From positions 4,960,001-5,024,000 of the forward strand of contig NZ_CP032229.1 in the NCBI RefSeq assembly GCF_004328625.1: a DNA stretch of 64,000 bases, in the 5' to 3' direction. The translations under genes and the position numbers were made by a program. The notes beneath the pieces are model-generated. The model saw nothing but the letters and a program-made list of their open reading frames with translations, did no database searches and was not told where the DNA came from. This document shows positions 29,752-38,643 of this stretch, piece after piece (position 1 is the stretch's first letter; every line of letters starts with the position of its first letter). Source of the DNA: Streptomyces seoulensis. Its GTDB lineage: Bacteria > Actinomycetota > Actinomycetes > Streptomycetales > Streptomycetaceae.

Positions 29752-30858
29752 ATGCGGAGAAGGCCGGCGGGTACCGCCGCTCGCGGCACCCTCACGGGCG
29801 GGTCGGGGCGGACCGCGACCGGTGCGGCCAGGGGGCGCTGGCTCACCCTCGGCCGGGACGGGAGGCTCAGCCTCTACGCACCGGCCCGCGACGGTCTCCT
29901 GCGCTGGACGGAGACGACGCCCGGCGGCCCCGGCTGGTCCGGGCCGCACCACGCGGCCGTCGCCGGGCTGACCCACCTGTCGGTCACGCAGGGCGCCAAC
30001 GGCTATGTGCACTTCCTCGGCCGTCGGGAGCGGGCCGCCGCCGACGGCGCGCGGAACGTCGACATCGTGCACGCCACCCAGTACCAGACGGGCCTCGCGG
30101 TCACCGACTGGCGCTCGCTGGGCAGCCCGCACCCGGACCGGGCGGAGAGCGCGCGGCTCGGGCCGCCGTGCGGCGCGGTCGCCTCCGACGGCACCGTCCA
30201 CGTCTTCGTACGCGGGGCGCGCGGCGGGCTGCTGCTGCGACGCGAGGACTCGAAGGGCCAATGGCGCGGCTGGGAGGACCTGGGCGGCGCCGGAGTCGAC
30301 GCCCTGCCCGCCACGGTGGCGTTGAGCGGGGGCCGGATCGAGGTGTGCGCCGCGGCGGAGACCGGGGCGTTCGTCTGGCTCCAGTCGCGTCCCGGCGGTG
30401 ACTTCTCCGCGCCACGCGGGTTCTCGCTCCGCCCGCGCCCGGGCACCGTGTCGGCGCTGGAGACGTCGCCGGACCGCGCCGCGTTCCTCTGGACGGACGC
30501 GGAGAGCGGCGAGGCGCATGCCTGGCGGCCGGGCGGCTCACCTGTGGGGCTCGGCGGCGCGGGGGCGGACCAGCCGTACGCGGCGGTCCGCACCTCGCTG
30601 GACGGGGGTGACTGGACGGTGCTGGCCACCCGCGACGCCACGGGGTCGGCGGTGCTCGGCATGGGGATGACCGGGCAGGAGGCAGACGGCTTCTGGTGGC
30701 ACGCTCTGGCCGCCTCCTGCCAGGGCGCGCCCACGCTGGCGCTGGACGGCCGGGGCCGGGTGGCCGTGGCGCTGGTCGGCGCCGACGGGGTGCCGATGGT
30801 GGCCCGTCAGGAGGACGGCCGGGCCGGGCTCGTCCTCACCGACTGGCAACGGCTGTGA
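29752..30858 (+). CDS. PLL/tectonin-like beta-propeller protein, second of a tandem pair
   Basis: A 368-residue paralogue of the gene at 28555. After a basic, low-complexity N-terminus of about 30 residues come the repeats: GRLSLYAPARDGLLRWTETT, then GTVHVFVRGARGGLLLRRED with WRGWEDLGG, each matching the PLL-type blade (strand, Asp-Gly turn, strand, W..W..LGG). No export signal is obvious, so it is probably cytoplasmic or released otherwise. ATG at 29752 follows GGGAGG at 29735-29740. The two genes are 177 bp apart with a palindrome between them, so they may be separately controlled. The role is unknown; lectin-like or protein-scaffold function is inferred from fold only. Confidence 0.68.
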   Translation: MRRRPAGTAARGTLTGGSGRTATGAARGRWLTLGRDGRLSLYAPARDGLLRWTETTPGGPGWSGPHHAAVAGLTHLSVTQGANGYVHFLGRRERAAADGARNVDIVHATQYQTGLAVTDWRSLGSPHPDRAESARLGPPCGAVASDGTVHVFVRGARGGLLLRREDSKGQWRGWEDLGGAGVDALPATVALSGGRIEVCAAAETGAFVWLQSRPGGDFSAPRGFSLRPRPGTVSALETSPDRAAFLWTDAESGEAHAWRPGGSPVGLGGAGADQPYAAVRTSLDGGDWTVLATRDATGSAVLGMGMTGQEADGFWWHALAASCQGAPTLALDGRGRVAVALVGADGVPMVARQEDGRAGLVLTDWQRL

Positions 30859-30874
30859 GTACCCGCGTGCCGGC

Positions 30875-31951
30875 TCAGCCGCCGGTGGCAGGGGACTTCT
30901 TGGCCGACTCCGGGATCTCGGAGTCGCTCCGTATCGCCTTCCACAGCTCGCCCGCCTGAGGCATCGCGGCCACCACTCGGTTGGGGTCGATCCGGTCGTA
31001 GGCGACCGGCAGCATGATGGTCTCCATGTTCGCCGGGTCGACACCGTTGAGGCTGCGGCCGAACTCCGCCAGCTTGGTCAGCGACGCCAGCTGGGAGTCG
31101 GTGGTGAGCGCGGCGGTCAGCTTGTCGGCGATCGTGTACGCCTTCGTGGGGCTGCCCATCAGGTCCTGCTTCTTCACCTCGCTGAGCAGGGCGAGCATGA
31201 ACTGCTGCTGGAGGCCGATGCGTCCGAGGTCGCTGCCGTCGCCTATGCCGTGCCGGGTGCGGACGAACTGGAGGGACTGGGTGCCGTCGAGGCGGTGGGT
31301 GCCCGCCGTCAGGTTCAGGCCGCTGGAGGAGTCGTGGATGTCCTGCGGGACGGTCACCGTGACTCCGCCGATCGCGTCGACCAGGCCCTTGAAGCCGGCG
31401 AAGTCGATCTCCATGTAGTGGTCCATGCGGACGCCGGACATCTGCTCGACGGTCTTCACCACACAGGCCGGACCGACCTGCGAGTAGATGGAGTTGAACA
31501 TCACGCGGTTCGCGCCGGGCACCTTCCCGCCGTCGGCCTTCGTGCACTCGGGCCGGGTCACCAGCGTGTCGCGGGGGATGCTCACCGCGACGGCCCTGGT
31601 GCGGCCCTCCGGTATGTGCATCACCAGCGCGGTGTCGGAACGGGCACCGGACACATGGCCGGTGTGGAGCGCGGCGTTGGCGCCGTCCCGTGAGTCGGAA
31701 CCCAGTATCAGGAGGTTTTGCCCCGAGGTGGGCAGCTTCTGAGGCCGGTCGTCACCGATGGCCTTGTCGAGGTCGACGCCCTTGATGTTGCGGTCCAGGC
31801 CGCTGTAGAGCCAATAGCCGGTGCCGCCCGCGGCGAGCAGCAGGACCAGCAGGATCAGCAGTACGACGCGTCCGCGGCGCTTTCTGGGCCTGGGTGACGT
31901 GCTGTCACCCGGTGGCGTCTGGGCAGGGCGGGGCTCGGTGGCATACGTCAT
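30875..31951 (-). CDS. LytR-CpsA-Psr (LCP) family cell wall glycopolymer transferase
   Basis: LCP proteins transfer teichoic acids or capsular polymers from undecaprenyl phosphate to peptidoglycan on the outer face of the membrane. 358 residues: basic proline-rich cytoplasmic N-terminus, one transmembrane helix at about 28-48 (RVVLLILLVLLLAAGGTGYW), then the LCP domain with NLLILGSDSRDG, SDTALVMHI, VSIPRDTLV, and the arginine-rich lipid-phosphate site LQFVRTRHGIGDGSDLGRIG. It is divergent from the large glycerophosphotransferase fusion at 32334, so substrate maker and ligase sit back to back. It converges on the propeller gene with 16 bp between the stops. Confidence 0.92.
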   Translation of the reverse strand: MTYATEPRPAQTPPGDSTSPRPRKRRGRVVLLILLVLLLAAGGTGYWLYSGLDRNIKGVDLDKAIGDDRPQKLPTSGQNLLILGSDSRDGANAALHTGHVSGARSDTALVMHIPEGRTRAVAVSIPRDTLVTRPECTKADGGKVPGANRVMFNSIYSQVGPACVVKTVEQMSGVRMDHYMEIDFAGFKGLVDAIGGVTVTVPQDIHDSSSGLNLTAGTHRLDGTQSLQFVRTRHGIGDGSDLGRIGLQQQFMLALLSEVKKQDLMGSPTKAYTIADKLTAALTTDSQLASLTKLAEFGRSLNGVDPANMETIMLPVAYDRIDPNRVVAAMPQAGELWKAIRSDSEIPESAKKSPATGG

Positions 31952-32139
31952 CGGTGTGTCGGGTCCTCTCCGGACAGGCTCCGCGAGTGCGGAGTCGTAG
32001 GGCCCGGTGGGGGGAGGCCGGCCCAGCGATCTTTGTGAAGCGGTATGTGAAGCGGTAGGGGAGAACTATAAGCAACTCCTGTCGGTCATTTGAGGGCAGA
32101 GAGCGTCCGCGACCAGGCAAGGATGACGTAAGGCTCGTC

Positions 32140-32167
32140 TTGACCTTGGTTAAGATTCACATAAGAT
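32140..32167 (+). promoter_or_regulatory. Sigma-70-type promoter for the glycerophosphotransferase fusion
   Basis: TTGACC (32140-32145) and TAAGAT (32162-32167) are spaced by 16 bp, close to the HrdB consensus and set in unusually AT-rich DNA. This predicts a start near 32174 and a 5' leader of about 160 nt. The whole 382-bp gap 31952-32333 holds this promoter, the divergent LCP promoter region and a leader hairpin; no gene is seen. Confidence 0.6.
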
Positions 32168-32276
32168 GTGTTGAAACTGTGAGCGGCGACGGCCAAAAGT
32201 TCGCCTCATGTTCGCAGATCCGTGTGACGCCCAGGGTGCCTGGGGCTGTCCGGGCGTGCCGATAGACGGGGTGGAC

Positions 32277-32309
32277 GTCCAACGTGGCGGGGCACGCCCT
32301 TCGTTGGAC
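32277..32309 (+). promoter_or_regulatory. Leader hairpin just upstream of the ribosome site
   Basis: GTCCAACG (32277-32284) pairs with CGTTGGAC (32302-32309); inside the 17-base loop GGCG can pair with CGCC. It ends 15 bases before GGAG at 32324 and the TTG start at 32334, so it could influence translation or be an operator. Confidence 0.45.
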
Positions 32310-32333
32310 GGCATGTGCGGGTAGGAGCATGAG

Positions 32334-35300
32334 TTGGCGGATCGTCCGCGTCTGAGCATCGTGGTTCCCTTTCAGGACGTGGAGGTCTACCTCACCGAGT
32401 GCCTGGAGTCGATCGCGCGCCAGTCGTTCCGTGACTTCGAGGTGATCCTCGTCGACGACGGCTCCTCCGACCGCTCGGCGTGGATCGCCGCCGGCTTCTG
32501 CGCGGCCGATCCCCGCTTCCGCCTCGTCCGCCAGCACTCGCACGGCCCGGGTCACGCGCGCAACACCGGCCTTCGCGCGATGCATCCGCGCGGTGAGTTC
32601 CTGGCCTTCGTCGACGGCGACGACGTGATACCCGAGTACGCCTACGAACTGCTGGTGCGCACGCTGGAGGAGTCCGGTTCGGACTTCGTCTCGGGCAACG
32701 TGCAGATGATGAACTCCACCAAGAAGTGGCAGTCCCCGCTGCACCGTTCTCCCATGCAGAAGTCCCGGCGCGGCACCCACATCACGAAGTTCGACGCGCT
32801 CATCTACGACCGCACCGTGTGGAACAAGGTGTTCCGCCGCGGCTTCTGGGACGACCAGCGCATCACGTTCCCCGAGGGCGTCATGTACGAGGACTCCTGG
32901 GTCAACATGTACGCGCACTTCCGCGCGGCCAAGGTCGACGTCCTCACCGACATCGTCTACTTCTGGCGTCGCCGCGACGGCGGTGCGGCCCCGTCCATCA
33001 CGCAGCGGTACACCGAACTCTCCAACCTGCACGACCGGGTGACCGCCGTGATGGCGGTCAGCCGTTTCCTCACCGACGAGCGGTCCAACGCCGGCAAGGA
33101 CAGCAAGCGCAAGTACGACACCGCCTGCCTGAAGTCCGACCTGATGCTGCATCTGAAGATGCTTCCGGACGCGGACGAGGAGTATCAGCAGGCGTTCATG
33201 ACGTGGGCCAACTGGTTCCTCGACCAGGCCGACCCCACCATCATCGACGAACTGCCCGCCGAGGCACGGGTGAAGTGGCTCCTGGTCCGCGACTGGCGGC
33301 TGTCCGAACTGCTCGAAGTGGTCCAGTTCGAACGCAAGGGCGGCCCCATCCCCGTCCAGCGCCGCTTCCGCCGCTATCTGAAGTACCCCTTCCTCGGCGA
33401 CCGGGGAGTCGGCCTCGACAGGAAGGCGTACCGGCTCGACCAGGAGTTCTCCCTCGCCGGGACACTCAGCGCGGCGCGGTGGAGCCCGGACGGCGACGAA
33501 CTGAACCTCACCGGCACCGCGTACGTCCGTTTCCTCAACGTCCACAAGAAGCACATGTCGGTCAAGGCCATCGCGCTGCGCAACAAGAAGCAGGGCCGCA
33601 TGGTCGTCACTCCGGCGCGCACGACCTACGCCCCGCAGGCCACCGAACACTCCAAGCAGAATCGTTACTGCTACGACTGGGCGGGTTTTGAGACCCGTAT
33701 CGACACCTCCCGGCTGAAGAGCAAGGGGGAGTGGGTGGAAGGCACCTGGGACGTGGCCGCCGGTGTCCTCAGCCGGGGGCTGTTCCGCTACCGGGGCATC
33801 AGCCGCGGAAGCGTGGGCACGGGCGCCAACCCGCCCCACCGGTACGTCGACAAGAACACGCGGGTGCTGCCCGTCTTCCTCCAGGGCAAGCTCAAGCTGC
33901 GCGTGGAAGTCGTGCGCTGCCGCATCACCAGCCACCGGATAGCGGGCGACCAGCTCGAACTGCGCGGTGTCTATCTCGGTCCGACGGTGCCGGAGTGGGG
34001 AAAGCTCCGGGTCGCCAGCATGAACGGCGCCGGGCGCCACGACGCGTGGGCCCACTTCACCCCCGGCGGCGAGGGCTGGAGCGGCTTCACCGTCCGCATA
34101 CCGCTGCGGGTGCTGGTGCCCGGCTCTCGCGCCGACGTGGCGGCCGGTCAGGAAGCGCCCCAGTCCTGGAACATGGGCAGCAACGGCTGGAAGACCACCT
34201 TCCACGTCGAGGGCCGCAAGATGACCATCTATCCGGTGATGGCCGACGACACCGCCGACGGCCACTACCGCATGCCCGCCGCGCTTCAGACTCCGGAGGG
34301 CGACCGGGAGATCGTCGTCCACCGCAACGGCTCCGGGTACCTCGTCCTCTTCGAGCGCGCCACGCTGCCCACCGTCACTCACGCCGCCTGGCGCCCCGAC
34401 GGCGCACTGGAGATCGCCGGCCGGTACGGTGCCGCCGACCGGCTCTCGGCCCAGGAGTACCGCGACGCCCACCTGGTGGTGCGCTCCCGTGCCCACGGGG
34501 CCGAACGCGCGGTCCCGCTGACCTGGGACGGCAAGCGCTTCAGCTCCGTCCTCACCCCCGCCGCGATGCGGACCCTGGCCGGCGACATCCCCCTCGCCGC
34601 CGGGCGCTGGGACTTCTTCCTGCGCCGTCAGGACCCCTCGACCGTCTCCCGCGAGGACCGGCTCGAAGACCTGATGTGCAAGATCGAGCAGAGTCTCATC
34701 GACGACTTCCCGCAGGACCGCGAGGAGAACGAGCGCCGCTACGAGCTGCAGGCCGAGGCGTACGACCGCCTCTCCCTGCTGGTGCACTCCGCGATGCCCG
34801 ACCATGCCCGCGGCCCCTACCGGCAGAAGCTGCTGCGTACCCATGCGTATCCCGAGGCCCGCCGGAAGCCGGTGCGCCCCGCGATCCTCTTCGACGCGTT
34901 CAAGGGCACCCAGTACTCCGACAGTCCGCGTGCCCTGCACGAGGAACTGGTACGTCGTCACTCCGACCTGGAGCACCTCTTCGTCGTCCGGGACGATCAG
35001 GTCCAGGTGCCGCCCACGGCCACTCCGGTCCGCATGTGGTCGCCGGAGTGGTACGAGGCCCTGGCCACCAGCCGCTACGTCGTGGCCAACAACCACCTGC
35101 CCGACTGGTTCCAGAAGCGGGAAGGCCAGGTCGTCGTACAGACCTGGCACGGCACACCGCTGAAGAAGATCGGCCATGACATCGAGGCCATCCACTTCGC
35201 CGACCAGAGTTACCTGGAGCGCGTGGCGAAGGAGGTGCTGAACTGGGACATGCTGGTCTCGCCCAACACCTTCTCCACCCCGATCCTCCAGCGCGCCTTC

Positions 35301-36158
35301 GGATTCGAGGGCGAGATGGTCGAGTGCGGTTACCCCCGCAACGACGTGCTGCGCCGGTCCGGCACCGAGGGCCGGCGGGAGGAGATCCGCCGCAGGATCG
35401 GCCTGCCCGGGGGCAAGCGGGTCGTCATGTACGCCCCGACCTGGCGCGACGACCAGTTCTACGCACCCGGCAAGTACAAGCTCGACTTCCGGATCGATCT
35501 CGCGGACGCCCGCGCGCGGCTCGGCGAGGACCACGTGCTCCTTGTCCGTCGCCACCCCAATGTGGTGGACCCCGTGCCGAGCGCCGGGGACGGTTTCGTC
35601 TTCGACGTCTCCGACTACCCGGACATGGCCGACCTGTCGCTGATCACCGACGTGATGATCACCGACTACTCGTCCCTGATGTTCGACTACGTCAACACGG
35701 GCCGCCCCATCCTGTTCTTCACCTACGACCTGGACCACTACCGGGACACCCTGCGCGGCTTCTACTTCGACTTCGAGCAGAGCGCCCCCGGCCCGCTGCT
35801 GCGCTCCTCGGAGGAACTGGTCGGCGCCATCCGGGAGATCGACCACATCCAGGAGAGCTACGCCGACCGGTACCGCCGCTTCCGGCGCGACTTCTGCGAT
35901 CTGGACGACGGCTACGCGGCGGCCCGCCTCGCCGACCGCATGCTCATCGCGGGCGGCGACCTGGCGCCCGCGCAGGCATGGGCCCCGGCGGTGGGCACGT
36001 CGGCCGCGCGGCCTCTCGCGTCCTTCGGGGCCGGGCAGGTGACGGAGAACCTGGTGAACGCGATACCGGCTCCCGCTCCCGCCGCGTTCGGCGGCCGCGT
36101 CGACGTGTCGGCGATGCTTCCGGGGCAGAGCCGGGTGACCGAGAACGTGGTTGTGTGA
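32334..36158 (+). CDS. Bifunctional glycosyltransferase family 2 / CDP-glycerol glycerophosphotransferase (teichoic-acid-type polymerase)
   Basis: A 1274-residue cytoplasmic or membrane-associated polymer synthase. Residues about 5-240 are a GT-A glycosyltransferase (LSIVVPFQDVEVYLTECL, ILVDDGSSDRSAW, the DGDD metal site in LAFVDGDDVI, and ED in MYEDSWV). Residues about 240-840 are a long unassigned middle part. Residues about 840-1215 are a TagF-type glycerophosphotransferase (VVVQTWHGTPLKKIG, MYAPTWRDDQF, ITDYSSLMFDYVNTG). The last 60 residues are Ala/Pro-rich and repeat VTENLV...VTENVV. TTG at 32334 follows GGAG with good spacing. Product is likely a glycosylated poly(glycerol phosphate)-type wall polymer; the neighbouring LCP protein would attach it. 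Confidence 0.88.
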   Translation: MADRPRLSIVVPFQDVEVYLTECLESIARQSFRDFEVILVDDGSSDRSAWIAAGFCAADPRFRLVRQHSHGPGHARNTGLRAMHPRGEFLAFVDGDDVIPEYAYELLVRTLEESGSDFVSGNVQMMNSTKKWQSPLHRSPMQKSRRGTHITKFDALIYDRTVWNKVFRRGFWDDQRITFPEGVMYEDSWVNMYAHFRAAKVDVLTDIVYFWRRRDGGAAPSITQRYTELSNLHDRVTAVMAVSRFLTDERSNAGKDSKRKYDTACLKSDLMLHLKMLPDADEEYQQAFMTWANWFLDQADPTIIDELPAEARVKWLLVRDWRLSELLEVVQFERKGGPIPVQRRFRRYLKYPFLGDRGVGLDRKAYRLDQEFSLAGTLSAARWSPDGDELNLTGTAYVRFLNVHKKHMSVKAIALRNKKQGRMVVTPARTTYAPQATEHSKQNRYCYDWAGFETRIDTSRLKSKGEWVEGTWDVAAGVLSRGLFRYRGISRGSVGTGANPPHRYVDKNTRVLPVFLQGKLKLRVEVVRCRITSHRIAGDQLELRGVYLGPTVPEWGKLRVASMNGAGRHDAWAHFTPGGEGWSGFTVRIPLRVLVPGSRADVAAGQEAPQSWNMGSNGWKTTFHVEGRKMTIYPVMADDTADGHYRMPAALQTPEGDREIVVHRNGSGYLVLFERATLPTVTHAAWRPDGALEIAGRYGAADRLSAQEYRDAHLVVRSRAHGAERAVPLTWDGKRFSSVLTPAAMRTLAGDIPLAAGRWDFFLRRQDPSTVSREDRLEDLMCKIEQSLIDDFPQDREENERRYELQAEAYDRLSLLVHSAMPDHARGPYRQKLLRTHAYPEARRKPVRPAILFDAFKGTQYSDSPRALHEELVRRHSDLEHLFVVRDDQVQVPPTATPVRMWSPEWYEALATSRYVVANNHLPDWFQKREGQVVVQTWHGTPLKKIGHDIEAIHFADQSYLERVAKEVLNWDMLVSPNTFSTPILQRAFGFEGEMVECGYPRNDVLRRSGTEGRREEIRRRIGLPGGKRVVMYAPTWRDDQFYAPGKYKLDFRIDLADARARLGEDHVLLVRRHPNVVDPVPSAGDGFVFDVSDYPDMADLSLITDVMITDYSSLMFDYVNTGRPILFFTYDLDHYRDTLRGFYFDFEQSAPGPLLRSSEELVGAIREIDHIQESYADRYRRFRRDFCDLDDGYAAARLADRMLIAGGDLAPAQAWAPAVGTSAARPLASFGAGQVTENLVNAIPAPAPAAFGGRVDVSAMLPGQSRVTENVVV

Positions 36159-36222
36159 ACACGTCGCCGCCGTCCACGGCCGCATCGGCGCGCCCTCGCC
36201 GAGTCCGTCCGGTGCGGGTTCC

Positions 36223-37131
36223 TCAGCCGGTGCGTACGCGCATCACCAACGCGTAATGGTCCGAGGCGTTCAGGTCCCGGACCGTGCACCGCGACCGCTC
36301 CAGCCCGGTGAACAGATAGTCCAGCTTGTGCCCCGAGGCATGGGTGGGCCGCGCGGCCCGCGAGGTGGCCGACGTCTGGGCGCACTCTCGCTGGACGGTG
36401 TACGGCCCGGCCGGCCAGACCCAGGAGGCGGGGCTGCGGGGGCCCGGCGGATTAACGTTCAGATCACCCCCGTACACCGTGCGACGCGAGGGCACGGCCG
36501 CGGCCAGCGCCTTCAGCTGGTCGTCCCGGAATTCCCAGCCGGGGTGCGCCGCGTCGCTGTGCGCGGGACTCAGATGGGCGTCGCACACCCGTATGCCGGG
36601 CGTCTTCACCGTGGCGCAGAGGATGCCCCGCGTCACGCCCACCGTGGGCTGCTGCGCGGGCACCGAGGCGACGGAGACCAGCGGATACCCGGCGAGTATC
36701 GCGTAACCGGCCTCACCCTGTGCCGCCCCGGCGCAGCGCACGGGTGCGGTGCGGCCGACGGCGTCACGCGAGAGATACGGCCGGAACGCCGTGTGCCAGG
36801 AAGTGCCCAGGGTCCGGCGGACGGCGGCCACGTCGCCGGCGCACGCCTCCTGCAGCAGGACCACGCGGGCCCCGTCGTCCGTGACGAGTCCGGTCAGCGC
36901 TCGCCGCTTCCGTTCCGGGCTTCCCGTGGCGGCGCAGTGCCACTGCCGGATCCCGCACATGTTCCAGGTCGCCACGGTGAGTGTCCCGGGAGCAGGGGAG
37001 TGCGGGGACCGCAGCGTCAGGGCCGCCGTCACGCCGGCGGCGAGGGCGGCCACGATCGCCGTCGCCGCCAGGGCGCGCCGTCTGCCGTGCCGTTGCCGAA
37101 GGAGCCGTGGCCGGGCCGGGAGCGAGAACAC
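36223..37131 (-). CDS. Endonuclease/exonuclease/phosphatase-fold protein, membrane-anchored or secreted
   Basis: An EEP-fold phosphodiesterase (DNase I / sphingomyelinase-like). With GTG 37131 the product is 302 residues: a basic N-terminus, one hydrophobic segment (ALAATAIVAALAAGVTAAL), then TVATWNMCGIRQ, VVLLQEACAG, YGGDLNVNP, GHKLDYLFTGL and the terminal SDHYALVM. These supply the Asn, Glu, Asp and His of the catalytic site, so it should be active outside the membrane. An in-frame extension to 37254 exists but runs over the divergent gene's start region and lacks a ribosome site, so the start is uncertain. It is convergent with the polymerase gene. Substrate could be DNA, a lipid head group or a polymer phosphodiester. 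Confidence 0.78.
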   Translation of the reverse strand: MFSLPARPRLLRQRHGRRRALAATAIVAALAAGVTAALTLRSPHSPAPGTLTVATWNMCGIRQWHCAATGSPERKRRALTGLVTDDGARVVLLQEACAGDVAAVRRTLGTSWHTAFRPYLSRDAVGRTAPVRCAGAAQGEAGYAILAGYPLVSVASVPAQQPTVGVTRGILCATVKTPGIRVCDAHLSPAHSDAAHPGWEFRDDQLKALAAAVPSRRTVYGGDLNVNPPGPRSPASWVWPAGPYTVQRECAQTSATSRAARPTHASGHKLDYLFTGLERSRCTVRDLNASDHYALVMRVRTG

Positions 37132-37216
37132 CCCGGCATCATCACCGGCCGCCCCGCAGAACGCCAAAACCTTGCCCCGCGCACAGCCAGCCATCCGATC
37201 GAAGTGGAACCGCACC

Positions 37217-38605
37217 ATGTCTGAAGCCCCGGCCAAGCGCCGCCAGGTGATCAAGGGGATCGACGCGTCCGGCCCCTACCCGGTCGAGTACCGGTTCGCG
37301 CACGCCCCGGACGCCGAACGCCATCTGATGGTCGTACTCGCCGGTCTGGACGACCCGGACGGATACGGCTGGGCGACCGGCCAACTGGACGACCTGCCGG
37401 TGAACGTCCTGTGGATCCGGGACCGGTTCGACGGCGGCAGCACCTCCTACCTGTGCCGGGAGATGGACTTCGGGGTCGAGAAGTCCGTGGCCGGCGTCGT
37501 CGCGCGGGTGACGGAATCGCTCGGGCTGCACCGCTTTGAGGTCACGCTCTGGGGCAGCGCCCGTGGCGGCAGCGCGGCACTCCACCTCGGGCTGAAGCAC
37601 GGATACGGCAACATCGTCGCCGTCGGCCCGGAGTTCGCGCTCGGCTCGACCGTGCGCGAGCGGCGCCCGGCCGTGGCCCGGCACCAGCTGGGTGAGCCGA
37701 CGACCGACGACGACGCCCGTACCCTCGACTCCCTCCTGCCCGACCTGCTGGCCTCCGGCGTGAATCCGCAGGCGAACATCTATGTGGTGGTCCCGACGGA
37801 CGGCCAGCCGGACGCCGAGCGCGAGCTGTGCCTCGGACTGCTGCGCCGGTACCGGAACGCCGACCTCGTCCAGAAGACGTTCCCCCTGCTGAGCCTCGCC
37901 CAGATGCTCGTCGCGGGCCTCGTCCCGCGCCTGACCGTGGCTCCCCTGGCCCAGCAGCCGCCCCGCTCCGGCCCGCGCGGCATCGGCAGCTACCTCAAGT
38001 CCACTTCCGTGGTGCAGAGTTCGTTCGCCGCGCCGGTCGTGCTCTCACCCGGCCCGGACGACCTGCTGGCGGCCACCGGCGTGCGCCTCGTCGGCCGGGC
38101 GCCCGGAGCGGTCCGGGTCAGCCTGTGGGAGAACGGCACGTACCTGGCGTCGGCGCCCGTGACGGTGGACGGCGACTGGAGCTGGGCCCGGCGGACCTGG
38201 ACACCGGGCGAGCACAACGTGCGCCTCTTCGCCGTCGACGCACACGGCTATCAGTCCCCGCGCACCGAAGCGCAGTTCACGGTGTCCGACCACCTCACGC
38301 CGGGAGTCGTTCCCGCCGGGCCCGGCGTGGCCGCCCCGCCGGTCGTGCAGCGCCCGGAGCCCTATCTCCAGGTGCCCGCCGCCCGCGTCGGGTTCACCGG
38401 GTTCGCCACCGGCGCGGGCCGGGTCGGTTTCCGGGAGAACGGAGCCGTCCTCGGGGAGTGCGCGGTCGCTGCCGACGGAGCCTGGTCCTGGGTACCGGAA
38501 GGCCCCTGGACCGAGGGACCGCACACCGTCGAAGTCTTCTCCATCGGCGCCGCTGGCACCGAGTCCCGGCCCGCCGCCGTCACCTTCGCCGCCACCGAGT
38601 CCTGA
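37217..38605 (+). CDS. Asp2-like alpha/beta-hydrolase paralogue lacking catalytic residues, with Ig-like repeats
   Basis: A 462-residue protein, paralogous to the next gene. Residues 1-255 are an alpha/beta-hydrolase fold resembling the accessory-Sec Asp2 family (VIKGIDASGPYPVEYRF, VNVLWIRDRFDGG). At the nucleophile elbow it reads WGSARGGSAAL, with Ala115 where the partner has Ser, and the segment holding the partner's catalytic His is replaced by KTFPLLSLAQ. So it is probably a pseudoenzyme. Residues about 285-375 and 390-462 are two Ig-like repeats (AVRVSLWENGTYLASAPVTV; GRVGFRENGAVLGECAVAAD). No signal peptide is visible. ATG at 37217 starts the conserved region; 38 bp separate it from the partner gene. 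Confidence 0.72.
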   Translation: MSEAPAKRRQVIKGIDASGPYPVEYRFAHAPDAERHLMVVLAGLDDPDGYGWATGQLDDLPVNVLWIRDRFDGGSTSYLCREMDFGVEKSVAGVVARVTESLGLHRFEVTLWGSARGGSAALHLGLKHGYGNIVAVGPEFALGSTVRERRPAVARHQLGEPTTDDDARTLDSLLPDLLASGVNPQANIYVVVPTDGQPDAERELCLGLLRRYRNADLVQKTFPLLSLAQMLVAGLVPRLTVAPLAQQPPRSGPRGIGSYLKSTSVVQSSFAAPVVLSPGPDDLLAATGVRLVGRAPGAVRVSLWENGTYLASAPVTVDGDWSWARRTWTPGEHNVRLFAVDAHGYQSPRTEAQFTVSDHLTPGVVPAGPGVAAPPVVQRPEPYLQVPAARVGFTGFATGAGRVGFRENGAVLGECAVAADGAWSWVPEGPWTEGPHTVEVFSIGAAGTESRPAAVTFAATES

Positions 38606-38643
38606 GCCCCGACCGCAGCACACCACAGAGCGGAACCCTCCCC

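Noticed and set aside
32157..36185. A 1342-codon minus-strand frame opposite the glycosyl/glycerophosphotransferase gene
   Set aside because: An antisense shadow of high-GC coding; composition is repetitive Val/Gly/Ala/Arg and it runs through the promoter and leader of the real gene.
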